64,000 nucleotides of DNA from Nocardia acidivorans NBRC 108247 (lineage in GTDB: Bacteria > Actinomycetota > Actinomycetes > Mycobacteriales > Mycobacteriaceae): NCBI RefSeq assembly GCF_001625085.1, contig NZ_BDAW01000023.1, positions 1 through 64,000 on the forward strand. The letters are read 5' to 3'. The notes beneath the pieces were generated by a model that was given only the letters and a program-made list of their open reading frames with translations, ran no database searches and was not told the DNA's origin. Position 1 is the stretch's first letter; each line of letters begins with the position of its first letter. Positions 45,218 to 54,117 of the stretch are shown one piece after another. The translations under genes were made by a program, and so were the position numbers.

Positions 45218-45736
45218 TCACGCCTGCGGGTGCGCCGCGGTGGCGGTGGGCCGGTAGAACAGAGACAGTTGCGCGGCCCCGCCGAGGATTCCGCCGAGGG
45301 CGGCCAGGCCCAGCCCGGTCCAGCCGGTGAGCACCGGATGCCCGAACAGCAACTGTTCGACGCTGAGCTGTCCTGCGCCCAGGCCCGCGACCGCGACCGC
45401 CGCGAGCGCGATGAGCAGGTTGTATTCCCAGCCCGAGTCCATGACGTAGAAGCCGTTGCGGCGGTGCACGGTGACGACGGCCACCAGCATCAACGCCACG
45501 AACGCCGCCGCGGCGGGGGCGGTGAGAAACCCGGTCGCCAGGGCGATTCCGGCACCGACCTCGGTGGCGGCGGCCAGCCGGGCGTGTAGCCAGCCCGGGG
45601 CCATGCCCAGGCTCTCGAACCAGGCTGCGTTCCCGGCCAGGCGGCCACCGAGGAACACCTTGTGATAGCCGTGCGCGGCCATCATGATTCCCAGTCCGGC
45701 TCGCAGCACGAGTACGGCGAAACTAAACGAATGCAT
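45218..45736 (-). CDS. DoxX family membrane protein
   Basis: A 172-residue protein with four membrane helices: VLVLRAGLGIMMAAHGYHKV, ATEVGAGIALATGFLTAPAA, FVALMLVAVVTV and LLIALAAVAVAGLGAGQ. The RAGLG...HGYHKVF start is typical of DoxX/SURF4 proteins, which take part in thiol/oxidative stress responses in mycobacteria (with SodA and SseA). Its neighbours, a DsbA-like protein and an FMN reductase, fit a redox role. Confidence 0.85.
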   Translation of the reverse strand: MHSFSFAVLVLRAGLGIMMAAHGYHKVFLGGRLAGNAAWFESLGMAPGWLHARLAAATEVGAGIALATGFLTAPAAAAFVALMLVAVVTVHRRNGFYVMDSGWEYNLLIALAAVAVAGLGAGQLSVEQLLFGHPVLTGWTGLGLAALGGILGGAAQLSLFYRPTATAAHPQA

Positions 45737-45780
45737 CTGTGTCCCTTACCTTTTGCGTCCCGATCCCGTGCGTGGCGGTG

Positions 45781-46090
45781 TTACCGGTGCACGGTGGGGG
45801 TGCCGTGGGTGGGCGGGTTGAGCCGGTAGCGGGCGATGATCTCTTCGAGCCAGTCGGGGTGGCCGTAGCTCAGCCCGTACCGGGCTGCCAGGTCGTCATA
45901 GACGGCGGGGGCGGTGTCGGGGGCGTCCATGAGTCCGCCGAGTTCGGCGAAGTACTGTTCGAACCCTGCCGCACGAAAAGCAGTGCGCGAACACCGCATA
46001 CGCGCGCGGCGGCGTATCGGGCAGCTCGAGGCGCGCGGCCAGGGGAGCGCCCAGGGCGCCGGGAAAACGATGCTGCTCGCTGGTCGGCAT
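45781..46090 (-). pseudogene. Chimeric scar: hydrolase N-terminus joined to cupin-protein C-terminus
   Basis: ATG 46090 starts MPTSEQHRFPGALGAPLAAR LELPDTPPRAYAVFAHCFSCG, the N-terminus of an OsmC-linked alpha/beta hydrolase. One frame over, the DNA continues AGFEQYFAELGGLMDAPDTA PAVYDDLAARYGLSYGHPDW LEEIIARYRLNPPTH, which resembles the C-terminus of small cupin-domain proteins. The join near 45973 is abrupt and out of frame, so this looks like a deletion that removed most of two neighbouring genes. Confidence 0.5.
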
Positions 46091-46091
46091 G

Positions 46092-46663
46092 TCAGGCGAT
46101 GGCGGCAGGGGTCCGCAGCGTGGCCAGGTCGGTCAGCCCGTCGAGGAGTTGACGTAGCAGGGTCGCGGTGAACTCGTCGGGGGTGAACTCGCCCTCGGTG
46201 TTCAGGCGCAGGTGGGATTGGAACACGGTGACTTCGGGTCCGGCGACGACGGGGGCGCCGATGCGGTGCAGGATCTGGCGCAGCACCAGCTGGGCACGCG
46301 CCGTGCCGAACTGCGACGGCGAGGCCCCGAGGATTGCGACCGGCTTCCCGGACAGGGCCGAGGAGCCGGCCGGGCGCGAGAGCCAATCCAGGGCGTTCAT
46401 CAGCACTCCCGGGATCGCCGAGTTGTATTCGGGGGTGGCGATGAGCACCCCGTCGGCGGCCGCGACCAGGTCCCGCAGCTCGACCACCGCGGCGGGCGGG
46501 TCGGCTTCGAAGTCCTGGTCGAAATGCGGCAACCCGCCCAGGCCGTCGTAGAGGTCGATGTGTACTCCGGGTGGGGTCAGCGCGGTGAGCGCGCGCAGCA
46601 AACCGGTGTTGTGGGAGCCGCGGCGCAGGCTGCCGGACAACGCGAGAAATCGCAGGTCGGACA
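46092..46663 (-). CDS. NADPH-dependent FMN reductase
   Basis: A 190-residue flavodoxin-fold reductase. FLALSGSLRRGSHNTGLLRA (5-24) is the FMN phosphate loop, LIATPEYNSAIPGVLMNALD WLSR the second flavin loop, and GASPSQFGTARAQLVLRQIL follows. Such enzymes reduce quinones, azo dyes or chromate using NAD(P)H. ATG 46663 has AGGAG upstream. It lies between the hydrolase and the scar in the TetR-controlled cluster, fitting a detoxification role. Confidence 0.87.
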
Positions 46664-46744
46664 TGAGGAATGCTCCTGAGAGAGATCGATCCTGGTGCCG
46701 GACGGGCATCGGTGCCCGCCCGGGGTGTCACCGCCGGATACGGG

Positions 46745-47554
46745 TCAGCGCGTGCCCTGGTATGCCTTCTCGATCACCTGCGCGACCACCTCCGGGTGGC
46801 TGACCATGACCGCGTGCGAGGAATCGACCTCGCTGATCTGGGCACCGGCCCGCTGCGCCATGAACCGCTCCAGGCTCGGCGCGATGGCCTGGTCCTTGGT
46901 GGCGACCAGCGCCCACGACGGGGTGCTCTTCCACCCAGCCGCGGTGGCGGGTTCGCCGAAGGCCTCCGCGGCGACCGGACGCTGTGACACCGCCAAGTAG
47001 GCGGCGGTGGCGGCGTCGACGTCGGCGGCGAACGCGGTCGCGAACTGCGCCTGATCCAGCCACACTTCGGTGCCGGTGGACCCGTCCGGGCGGGTGTACT
47101 GGAAGACCTGCTGCGGCAGCGGCGGCACCGTGGAGTCCGGATGTGTTTCCAGCAGGCCGCCCAGGGCTTCGCCCTCGTCGGGGACGAACGCGGCCACGAA
47201 CACCAGCGCGTCCACGTCGGCGACGGAGGGCGCGGCGTTGGAGATCACCGCACCGGCGTAGGAGTGCCCGACCAGGATCTTCGGGCCCTCCACGCCGGCC
47301 AGGAGGCCCTGCACGTAGGCGGTGTCGTAGGCGAGGCCGCGCAGCGGATTCGGTACCGCGAGCACCGGGAACCCACGCCGGTGCAGCCGCGCGGCGACCG
47401 CCTCCCATCCTGAGGCGTCGGCGAACGCGCCGTGCACCAGCACCACCGTCGGCTTGGGCTGCCCGTCGCCGTCACCCTCGGCGGTGTGCGACACCAGGGA
47501 AGCCAGGGCGGCCTTGACAGAGGCGACGAGACCAGTGTGGGAGTGATTGCTCAT
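46745..47554 (-). CDS. Alpha/beta hydrolase (EstC/salicylate-esterase-like)
   Basis: A 269-residue hydrolase. PTVVLVHGAFADASGWEAVA (about 35-54) is the oxyanion region, LVGHSYAGAVISNAAP the elbow with the nucleophile Ser, and VDSSHAVMVSHPEVVAQVIE the C-terminal His region. The pattern matches the EstC/pyrethroid-hydrolase group common next to TetR regulators. The frame is open upstream; ATG 47554 is preferred. It is the first gene of the cluster, with operator copy 2 about 77-97 bp upstream. Confidence 0.85.
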   Translation of the reverse strand: MSNHSHTGLVASVKAALASLVSHTAEGDGDGQPKPTVVLVHGAFADASGWEAVAARLHRRGFPVLAVPNPLRGLAYDTAYVQGLLAGVEGPKILVGHSYAGAVISNAAPSVADVDALVFVAAFVPDEGEALGGLLETHPDSTVPPLPQQVFQYTRPDGSTGTEVWLDQAQFATAFAADVDAATAAYLAVSQRPVAAEAFGEPATAAGWKSTPSWALVATKDQAIAPSLERFMAQRAGAQISEVDSSHAVMVSHPEVVAQVIEKAYQGTR

Positions 47555-47630
47555 GGTTGTGCTTCCTTGTCTATCCATCGAAAGGGGTGGTGGCGCAACG
47601 TGGTCCGCGAACCCAGTTGCGTTACGATGC

Positions 47631-47651
47631 ATGACTGTAACGTAACTGTCT
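47631..47651. promoter_or_regulatory. TetR operator copy 2
   Basis: GTTAC-N11-GTAAC, again ending GACTGTAAC, upstream of the hydrolase that heads the redox cluster. An extra GTAAC half (47652-47656) follows at once. It matches copy 1 in arms, spacing and inner GACT. Confidence 0.6.
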
Positions 47652-47656
47652 GTGAG

Positions 47657-48182
47657 ATGACAACCTCACAGGTCACGGCACCGGCGACGATTTCCGTCCA
47701 GCTCCCGCACAGCGAATCTGGCTGTCGGCCAACGACACCGAGGCACTGCTGCACCAGGGCGTGCCGCGCGCACCACCCTGCACGCCCTGGTGTCCGCCGC
47801 GATCATCCGGGCCGAACGAGCGATAAACACCGAAACACCCAGTGCCGCTATCGGATTGCAGATGCCTGTATCACCTCGTCGACATGCGCCCACACCTGCG
47901 GCCCTCGGCCGGGCCCACCGACGCCACCAACGCGCTGGGCTTCGCGCCGACTGTCACCGCCTGCACCCCTGAGACCGACCTGCGTGTCCTGGGCAAAGAG
48001 GTCAAGGCGCAGATCGTCGCCGGGATCGAGACCGCATCGAGCACCGGCGAACACCTGGACAGGTCGCGCTGCGGTGCTGTGCTTGTCAGACCCGCCCCAG
48101 CAACGCGGATCCCAGCCCCGGTCACGGCTCGAGAGCGGCTTCAGCGTACGAGCAAGCGACAGACCGACCGCGGCGGGTCTGG
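47657..48182. other. About 525 bp without a recognisable gene
   Basis: The longest plus-strand frame (114 codons from 47842) has no convincing ribosome site and no motif I know, although its middle (ETDLRVLGKEVKAQIVAGIE) is helix-like. Another frame has TTLHALVSAAIIRAERAINTE. These may be remnants of a decayed gene; neither can be named. Confidence 0.35.
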
Positions 48183-48527
48183 CTAGCCCTGCGGGTAGAA
48201 GAGGAACAGCGTGCATCCCGTCGTGGACGCGGGCACGTGCCACGATCCAGCCGGGGCGTGCAGGAACGTCCCCGCCGGGTAGTCACGCGCGCCATCGTTG
48301 AAGACGCCGTCGACCACGTAGACCTCCTCCGCGCCGGGCTCGTGGACGTCGCGGTGCGGCCACGACGTCCCCGGGTCCATCTCCAATACGTTGGCGTGCG
48401 CGCCGCTTGGCCCCTTCCAGAGCGGACGTAGCCGGATTCCGGGGAAGATCTCGCGTACGGAGGATTCGGTGACGGAGACGGCGGTGTAGCCCTCTTGGGC
48501 GAGGATCTCGGGATGCATGTCTTCCAC
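48183..48527 (-). CDS. Cupin-domain protein (ChrR-like)
   Basis: A 114-residue single-cupin protein. RPLWKGPSGAHANVLEMDPG is the first strand region, SWPHRDVHEPGAEEVYVVDG the first metal motif (HXDXHEXGXEE-type with two His and Glu), and YPAGTFLHAPAGSWHVPAST the second motif with another His. The metal and substrate are unknown. GTG 48527 is the frame start; ATG 48518 is possible. It is divergent from an AraC regulator 62 bp away, which probably controls it. A frameshifted second copy lies at 54842-55028. Confidence 0.8.
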   Translation of the reverse strand: MEDMHPEILAQEGYTAVSVTESSVREIFPGIRLRPLWKGPSGAHANVLEMDPGTSWPHRDVHEPGAEEVYVVDGVFNDGARDYPAGTFLHAPAGSWHVPASTTGCTLFLFYPQG

Positions 48528-48589
48528 GGTGCCGTGCGCGATCGTGTCGAGACAGTGTCGAGAATGACGTCATAGGGTACTTTTCTGCC

Positions 48590-49525
48590 ATGCATCGCGT
48601 GGTGGCCTTGGTACGGCCGGTGCAGTCGACGTTCGAGCTCGGCTGCGCCGCCGAGGTCTTCGGTACGGTGCGTGCCGGGGTACCGCAGCACTACGAGTTC
48701 GAGGTGTGCACCGAGACGCCCGGCCCGGTGCCGACGTCGGCCGGGTACTCGATCGCCGTGACGCGGGGCCTTTCGGCGCTCGCGTCCGCGGACACCGTGC
48801 TCATCCCGGGCTGGGCGCCAGTGGAGGCGCCGTTGTCGGCTCGCGTGCGCCGTGCGCTGCTGCGGGCACACGAGCGCGGGGCGCGACTTGTCACGATCTG
48901 CTCCGGGGTGTTCGCCTTAGCCCGCACGGGATTACTGGACGGCCGCTCGGCCACGACACACTGGGCGCGCGCCGAGCAGCTACGACAGGAGTTCCCCCGA
49001 ATACGCGTGGAGCCGGACGTGCTCTACGTCGACCACGGCGACGTCGCCACGAGCGCCGGGGCGGGAGCGGGTATCGACCTGTGCCTGCACCTCGTCCGAC
49101 AGGACCACGGGGCAGCCCACGCCGCACTCGTCGCGCGCCACATGGTGATACCACCGCACCGCGACGGCGGCCAGGCACAATACGCGCCACTCCCACCACC
49201 CGCAGACGCGCTGGACGGCCTCCTCGAATGGGCCGACGCACACCTCGCGACACCGCTGTCGGTGAGCGATATGGCCGCGTACCTCACCGTCTCGCCCCGC
49301 ACACTGGCACGACGCTTCACCGACCAACTCAACACGAGCCCGGGAGCGTGGCTGCTGTCCCGCCGGATCGCCGCGGCACGCATCCTTCTCGAGGAGACAG
49401 ACCTGCCGGTAGAAGCGATCGCAGCCCGCGTCGGACTCACCTCGGCGGTCAACCTGCGCCGCCGCTTCCGCGCTCAGGTAGGCACGACACCCGGCGCCTA
49501 CCGGCGAGCGTTCCAGGTCCCGTGA
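48590..49525 (+). CDS. AraC family regulator with DJ-1/PfpI domain (GlxA-like)
   Basis: A 311-residue two-domain regulator. Residues 1-175 form a DJ-1/PfpI-like domain (VVALVRPVQSTFELGCAAEV to VTICSGVFALARTGLLDGRS with the nucleophile-position Cys). Residues about 205-311 hold two helix-turn-helices of the AraC type (TPLSVSDMAAYLTVSPRTLA RRF and LPVEAIAARVGLTSAVNLRR RFR). It is divergent from the cupin gene. Its signal is unknown; relatives respond to choline, carnitine or amino-acid catabolites. Confidence 0.88.
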   Translation: MHRVVALVRPVQSTFELGCAAEVFGTVRAGVPQHYEFEVCTETPGPVPTSAGYSIAVTRGLSALASADTVLIPGWAPVEAPLSARVRRALLRAHERGARLVTICSGVFALARTGLLDGRSATTHWARAEQLRQEFPRIRVEPDVLYVDHGDVATSAGAGAGIDLCLHLVRQDHGAAHAALVARHMVIPPHRDGGQAQYAPLPPPADALDGLLEWADAHLATPLSVSDMAAYLTVSPRTLARRFTDQLNTSPGAWLLSRRIAAARILLEETDLPVEAIAARVGLTSAVNLRRRFRAQVGTTPGAYRRAFQVP

Positions 49526-49834
49526 CCGACGGAGATCCATGCAATCCGGGGCTCGCCTGAGGAATTTCGCGGAGCAAGTCGGCTCCATCCCGCCGACCAC
49601 ACCTGTTCTTGGTGGTGCAGGCGGCGACGCCGCCAGCACCAGGCCCGCCTATCGCACTTCAAACGCCGAGGCCACCCACTCACCTGAGTGGCGTTGCAGT
49701 ATTAGCGCGGGGCCATCCACAGGACAGTGGCAGCATGTGCCGGAACCCATACGATCCGTGGGGCAGCGGGAGCACGACAGGCCCACAGGATCAACCCCGA
49801 CCCAGCTCGTGCACCATCGATTCGAGTCGGATAC
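49526..49834. other. 309 bp without a recognisable gene
   Basis: The region lies between the convergent AraC (+) and HxlR (-) genes. Several frames are open, but none shows a start site or motif. No hairpin terminator was spotted. Confidence 0.4.
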
Positions 49835-50188
49835 TCACCCGGCTTCGGCGGGCAGTTCGATCCACTCCAGCGCCCACTCATTGAGGGCAAGTAGCACCTT
49901 GCCCAACTCGGCGCCCTTCTCGGTGAGCCGGTATTCGATCCGCACCGGAGTGGTCGGCTGAACCTGGCGTTCGACGAGACCGTCAGCCTCGAGGTCCTTC
50001 AACCGCTGCGACAGCAGCTTGTCGGTCATGCCGGGTACGGCCGTCGCGATATCACCGAATCGAGTGGCGCCGCCCAACAGGGCGCGCAACACGGTCGCGG
50101 CCCACCGTCGGCCGATCGAATCGAACGCCGCCGCGTAGTACGGGCAATACGGGCGCAGAGACGCGATATCCAGCTTTCTATGTGACAC
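49835..50188 (-). CDS. HxlR family regulator
   Basis: A 117-residue winged-helix regulator. CPYYAAAFDSIGRRWAATVL RALLGGATRFGDIATAVPGM is the HxlR start (with two Cys nearby), TDKLLSQRLKDLEADGLVER the recognition helix, and YRLTEKGAELGKVLLAL the wing and last helix. The paired Cys of CPYY could be redox- or electrophile-sensing, as in HypR/YodB relatives, but only one is clear here. GTG 50188 is the start. Divergent from the MBL gene across the operator at 50218-50242. Confidence 0.87.
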   Translation of the reverse strand: MSHRKLDIASLRPYCPYYAAAFDSIGRRWAATVLRALLGGATRFGDIATAVPGMTDKLLSQRLKDLEADGLVERQVQPTTPVRIEYRLTEKGAELGKVLLALNEWALEWIELPAEAG

Positions 50189-50217
50189 AGCTCACCTTTC
50201 TAAACTTTCTCGACAAT

Positions 50218-50242
50218 AGTACCTATCTTGAGGATAGTTACT
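50218..50242. promoter_or_regulatory. HxlR-type operator
   Basis: AGTACCTATC (50218-50227) and GATAGTTACT (50233-50242) form an inverted repeat with one mismatch around TTGAG. The form agrees with HxlR-family sites of the GTAACTATC-N5-GATAGTTAC kind. It lies between the divergent HxlR and MBL-fold genes. Confidence 0.6.
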
Positions 50243-50264
50243 TTTGTCGGGTAAGGAGAAGCAT

Positions 50265-51116
50265 ATGTCACGACGCCCTGCCCCTACGTTGTCGTACGAG
50301 GTGTTCGTCTCCGAACCGATTCCGACGACCGGCACATTGCCGACCGGCGCGCGGCAGTTGTGGTCGCCGCTATCAACCACGCTGATCAGCGGGGTGCGCG
50401 ACGCGGTGCTCGTCGATCCTCCGTTGACCGCGCAGCAGACCGCGCGTGTCGGCGATTGGGTGCGGCGATCCGGCAAACGGCTCACACACATCTACATCAC
50501 TCACGGTCACGGTGATCACTGGTTCGGTGCCGCCCGGCTGGCCGAACGGTTCCCCAGCGTCGTGGTGTATGCCACCACCGGCACCATCCAACTCATGCGG
50601 CTTTCGACAACCGGCCGACGCAAACTGTTCTGGGACCGGCTGTTTCCCGGTCAGATCCCAGACACCCGAGTGATAGCGCAACCCGTTCCCGTCAACGGGT
50701 TCGACCTAGAGGGTCGGAGGTTGCGACCGATCGAGGTCGGTCACAGCGATGCCGACGACTCCACGGTGCTGCACGTTCCCACGCTGGGGCTGGTCGTGGC
50801 CGGCGACGTCGCCTACAACGGTGTACACCAATACCTCGCCGATGGCGGGCTCACCGGCGGTATCGACTCCTGGTTGCAGGCCATCGACATCGTGCGCACC
50901 CTACGACCCGAAGCCGTGATCGCCGGACACAAGGACCCCGATCGCGCCGATGACCCGGCCATCCTCGACGAAACCGCGGAATACCTGCGCAGCGCACAGC
51001 GGGCACTCGACGAGAACCCCTCTCCTGAAGCATTTTTCGACCATATGGTCGGCCGCTACCCGGATCATGTCAATCCCGGCACCGTCTGGCTGAATGCGAC
51101 CCTGCTGCTCGGTTGA
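50265..51116 (+). CDS. MBL-fold metallo-hydrolase
   Basis: A 283-residue metallo-beta-lactamase-fold enzyme. YITHGHGDHWFGA (78-90) carries the zinc ligands His80, His82, Asp84 and His85; GHSDADDSTVLHVPTLGLVV AGDV supplies the later His and Asp, and VIAGHKDPD the last His. AAGGAG lies 6 nt before ATG 50265. It is divergent from HxlR and is followed by an MDR oxidoreductase (42 bp) and a crotonase (42 bp), so the three are probably one operon induced by the signal HxlR senses. The substrate is unknown. Confidence 0.87.
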   Translation: MSRRPAPTLSYEVFVSEPIPTTGTLPTGARQLWSPLSTTLISGVRDAVLVDPPLTAQQTARVGDWVRRSGKRLTHIYITHGHGDHWFGAARLAERFPSVVVYATTGTIQLMRLSTTGRRKLFWDRLFPGQIPDTRVIAQPVPVNGFDLEGRRLRPIEVGHSDADDSTVLHVPTLGLVVAGDVAYNGVHQYLADGGLTGGIDSWLQAIDIVRTLRPEAVIAGHKDPDRADDPAILDETAEYLRSAQRALDENPSPEAFFDHMVGRYPDHVNPGTVWLNATLLLG

Positions 51117-51158
51117 GCATCCCGGCATACCCCTTACCCGACAACGATAGGCCCCCTC

Positions 51159-52169
51159 ATGCGCGGAGTCCGGTTCCACTCCTTCGGCGGACCAGAGGTG
51201 TTGCAAGTCGACACCCTGCCCGAACCGCAACCACACGGCGACCAGGTATTGATTCGAATCAACCGTGCGGGTGTCAGCCCGCTCGACGACAAGGTCCGGA
51301 CCGGGGTGCTGCCCGCCTCGATGCACAAACCACTCCCCCTTGTTCCCGGCGCCAGCGCGGTGGGCAGCGTCGTACACCCCGGCGCCTCCGATCTGCGCGC
51401 CGGGGCACGAGTCCTGTTGTGCGCGTGGGGTTATGGAACAAAGACCGATGGCACCTGGAGGGAATTCGCGGCCGTCCCCGCCACGCATCTGGTGCCGATA
51501 CCGGACGGGGTCACCGACGATCAGGCCGCGGGCCTGGTGGCCGGCGCCGGGTATCTCACTGCCTGGCTGGCGCTCACCGAGGTTGCCGACCTGCGGCCGG
51601 GTCAGGTGGTACTCGCCCCCGGCAGGTACGGCGCGGTGGCAGCGGCAGCGACCCAGGTCGCACCACTGCTCGGCGCTGCCCGACTGATCTCGACCGTCCG
51701 CGGCGCGGCTCGCCTCGATGAGATTCCGCCCATCGAGCAACATTCGATCATCGACCTCGATGCCGAGGACCTGAGTACCGGCGTGCGGCGACTGACCGAC
51801 GGAGCCGGAGTCGACATCGTCTTGGATAGCTTGGGCGGGGACCTCACCGGACAAGCGCTGCGCACCCTGCGCCCGGGCGGCATCCAGGTCGCCATCGGCT
51901 ACACCGCGGGCACCACGGCGACCATCGAGGTCACGGACCTCATCTGGAAAACCGCGCAGTTGAGAGGGTTTCTCTTCACCGCCTTCTCGCAAGAGAAGCT
52001 CGCCGCCACCTACCGCACCCTGCTCGGTCACCTCGCCACCGGCGCGCTCGACCCCGGTGTCGACCGGATCTACCCACTGGGACAAGCCGCCGAGGCGCAA
52101 CGGCGCGTTGTCGAGGATCGCCCGCTCGGCAGGGTGTTCCTCGATCCAGGCGCCGACAGCCCGCACTGA
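51159..52169 (+). CDS. MDR-family NADP-dependent oxidoreductase
   Basis: A 336-residue quinone-oxidoreductase-type medium-chain dehydrogenase without zinc ligands. MRGVRFHSFGGPEVLQVDTL and INRAGVSPLDDKVRTG form the catalytic domain; the nucleotide loop is unusual, reading APGRYGAVAAAATQVAPLLG in place of GAAGGVG, so cofactor binding may differ. VDIVLDSLGGDLTGQALRTL and the C-terminal LGQAAEAQRRVVEDRPLGRV are typical. Middle gene of the putative HxlR-controlled operon. Confidence 0.82.
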   Translation: MRGVRFHSFGGPEVLQVDTLPEPQPHGDQVLIRINRAGVSPLDDKVRTGVLPASMHKPLPLVPGASAVGSVVHPGASDLRAGARVLLCAWGYGTKTDGTWREFAAVPATHLVPIPDGVTDDQAAGLVAGAGYLTAWLALTEVADLRPGQVVLAPGRYGAVAAAATQVAPLLGAARLISTVRGAARLDEIPPIEQHSIIDLDAEDLSTGVRRLTDGAGVDIVLDSLGGDLTGQALRTLRPGGIQVAIGYTAGTTATIEVTDLIWKTAQLRGFLFTAFSQEKLAATYRTLLGHLATGALDPGVDRIYPLGQAAEAQRRVVEDRPLGRVFLDPGADSPH

Positions 52170-52211
52170 GTGCCACAACCATTCACCGCACCATCCGCCC
52201 CAGGAGCTGCA

Positions 52212-53003
52212 ATGAACTTCGAAACCGACTACGGCACAGTCACACTCGAACGCGACGAGCACATTCTGTTGATCGGGCTCAACCGCCCGCACAAACGCAA
52301 CGCGTTCAACCGGGCCATGCTGCACGACCTCTCTCGCGCCTACGCTCTGCTCGAATCCGACGTCGAGCTACGCTGCGGCGTGCTATTCGCTCACGGCGAG
52401 CACTTCACCGCCGGTCTCGACCTCGCCGACGTCGCACCCTTGATCGCCGACGGCTCCGACTTCTACCCGCCCGACGGCCGCGACCCGTGGCGCCTCGACG
52501 GCGACTGGACGACACCGGTCGTCGCCGCCGCACACGGACGTGTGCTGACCCTCGGCATCGAATTGCTGCTGGCCGCCGACATCCGCGTCGCCACCCGCGA
52601 CGCCCGATTCAGCCAACTCGAGGTCCGCCGCGGCATCTACCCATTCGGCGGTGCGACCCTGAGGTTTCCGCGCGAAACCGGGTGGGGCAACGCCATGCGC
52701 TGGATGCTTACCGGCGACGAATTCGATGCGGCCGAAGCGCACCGCATCGGCTTGATCCAGGACCTCGTCGACGCCGACCCGCTGCACCGAGCCCGCGAGA
52801 TAGCCCACACCATCGCCGAGAGCGCTGCCCCCCTCGGCGTCCGGGCCATCCTCGCCTCCGCACATCTCACTCGCGACGAGGGCGACCAGGCCGCGATCGA
52901 CAAACTCGCACCGACTGTCGCGCACCTGTTCACCACTGCCGACGGCCACGAAGGGATGCGATCGTTCCTCGAACGCCGCGACGCCCAATTCACGGGCCGA
53001 TAG
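52212..53003 (+). CDS. Enoyl-CoA hydratase/isomerase family protein
   Basis: A 263-residue crotonase. LIGLNRPHKRNAFNRAMLHD is the family start, LFAHGEHFTAGLDLADVAPL the first oxyanion-hole region, and AAHGRVLTLGIELLLAADIR the second, where the usual GG..GGG pattern is altered (RVLTLG). The Glu positions of classical hydratases are replaced (RRGIYPFGGAT), as in many crotonases with other reactions. AGGAG lies 6 nt before ATG 52212. Last gene of the putative HxlR operon. The CoA substrate is unknown. Confidence 0.85.
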   Translation: MNFETDYGTVTLERDEHILLIGLNRPHKRNAFNRAMLHDLSRAYALLESDVELRCGVLFAHGEHFTAGLDLADVAPLIADGSDFYPPDGRDPWRLDGDWTTPVVAAAHGRVLTLGIELLLAADIRVATRDARFSQLEVRRGIYPFGGATLRFPRETGWGNAMRWMLTGDEFDAAEAHRIGLIQDLVDADPLHRAREIAHTIAESAAPLGVRAILASAHLTRDEGDQAAIDKLAPTVAHLFTTADGHEGMRSFLERRDAQFTGR

Positions 53004-53058
53004 GCGGCACAAGGGCTCCGCCCCAGTCAGTGGCGTTTTACCTGGTGCGCACCCGCGC

Positions 53059-53988
53059 TCAGGACAGCTCCAGCACCGCCTTGCCATGCAGTCGGCGTGA
53101 GAGCAGTGCCTCGGCCGCTTCACCGAACCGGGTCCACTCACCACGCCAGGCGATGTTCGGGTCCAAGGTGCCGCTGGCGACTTGCTCGGCCAGCCAGCTC
53201 AGATCCGGGCCGAGGCCGGCACAGGCCAGCAGGAAGAATGTCGTGATCGACCGGTCGTGGCGCCCCCGGTCACCGAAGAACGCTCCGAACGGGAACGTCT
53301 CGGCCACGCCGGCGGCATGGCCGACAGCCACGATCGTTCCGCCTTCGGACAAGCGCTGGTAGGCATCGACGAGCTGGGGGCCACCCACCAGATCGATCAC
53401 ACCATCAACGGGTTCGCGCAGTTCGGTGGGACCGGTGATGACCTCGGCGGCGCCGAGGTCACGCAGGCCCCGAGCATGGGTATCCGGGTCGCCGGTCGAG
53501 GCGATGACGTGCGCACCGCCGAGGCGGGCAAGTTGGACCGCGTAGCGGCCGGTGCCACCGGTCGCCCCGGTGATCAACACTCGCCGCCCCAGAATGGGTC
53601 CGAGCCGGTGCAGCGAGCGCAGGGCGCTCGCGCCCGCGACTGGAACGGTGCTGATTGCGCCCGGGTCCGCGCCGGGCGGGATCGTGCCGATTCGATCGGT
53701 GTCGACCGCGCGCAGTTCCGCCCAGGCTCCGGTCCAGCCGAGAGTAACTACCGGCGTGCCCACCGCGGGGCCGGAGCCGTCGGCGGCCGCTCGTTCCACG
53801 ATCCCCGCCGCATCCCAGCCCAGCACCGAACCCTCAGGAGCGTCGGCGAGCATGAACCGAACCTCTCCATCGTTGAGCGAAGTCGCGGTGACACGAACCA
53901 CCGCCTGCTGTGGTGTCGGCTCCGGATCTGCCACCTCCGCGATCCGCAAGCTGGACGGTACGGAACGGTCGACTACCAATGCGCGCAT
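53059..53988 (-). CDS. MDR-family zinc-independent alcohol dehydrogenase/quinone reductase
   Basis: A 309-residue medium-chain reductase. [31 protein letters not shown] opens the catalytic domain, [20 protein letters not shown] is the NADP loop, and [31 protein letters not shown] the nucleotide domain. There are no zinc ligands. ATG 53988 is preferred; the frame opens farther upstream. It is divergent from a TetR gene (54118), whose operator at 54082-54098 lies between them. Confidence 0.87.
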   Translation of the reverse strand: MRALVVDRSVPSSLRIAEVADPEPTPQQAVVRVTATSLNDGEVRFMLADAPEGSVLGWDAAGIVERAAADGSGPAVGTPVVTLGWTGAWAELRAVDTDRIGTIPPGADPGAISTVPVAGASALRSLHRLGPILGRRVLITGATGGTGRYAVQLARLGGAHVIASTGDPDTHARGLRDLGAAEVITGPTELREPVDGVIDLVGGPQLVDAYQRLSEGGTIVAVGHAAGVAETFPFGAFFGDRGRHDRSITTFFLLACAGLGPDLSWLAEQVASGTLDPNIAWRGEWTRFGEAAEALLSRRLHGKAVLELS

Positions 53989-54081
53989 GTCGAAACGCCT
54001 TTCGGAGGGATGCTGTGCGCCGAACGGACGCCGGCGCAAGCCGCAATATGCCACCGAGGGGCAAAAGGTGTCAATGCGCAG

Positions 54082-54098
54082 TAGCCATTAAGAGGCTA
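54082..54098. promoter_or_regulatory. Inverted repeat, probable TetR operator
   Basis: TAGCC and GGCTA are perfect arms around ATTAAGA, 20 bp before the TetR start and 94 bp before the divergent MDR gene. The centre is AT-rich, as expected for a promoter-overlapping site. Confidence 0.45.
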
Positions 54099-54117
54099 AA
54101 GCCGCTATGTTGGGGTT

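Noticed and set aside
47842..48186. 114-codon plus-strand ORF as a gene
   Set aside because: No ribosome site, no recognised motif and weak codon bias; kept only as a possible remnant.
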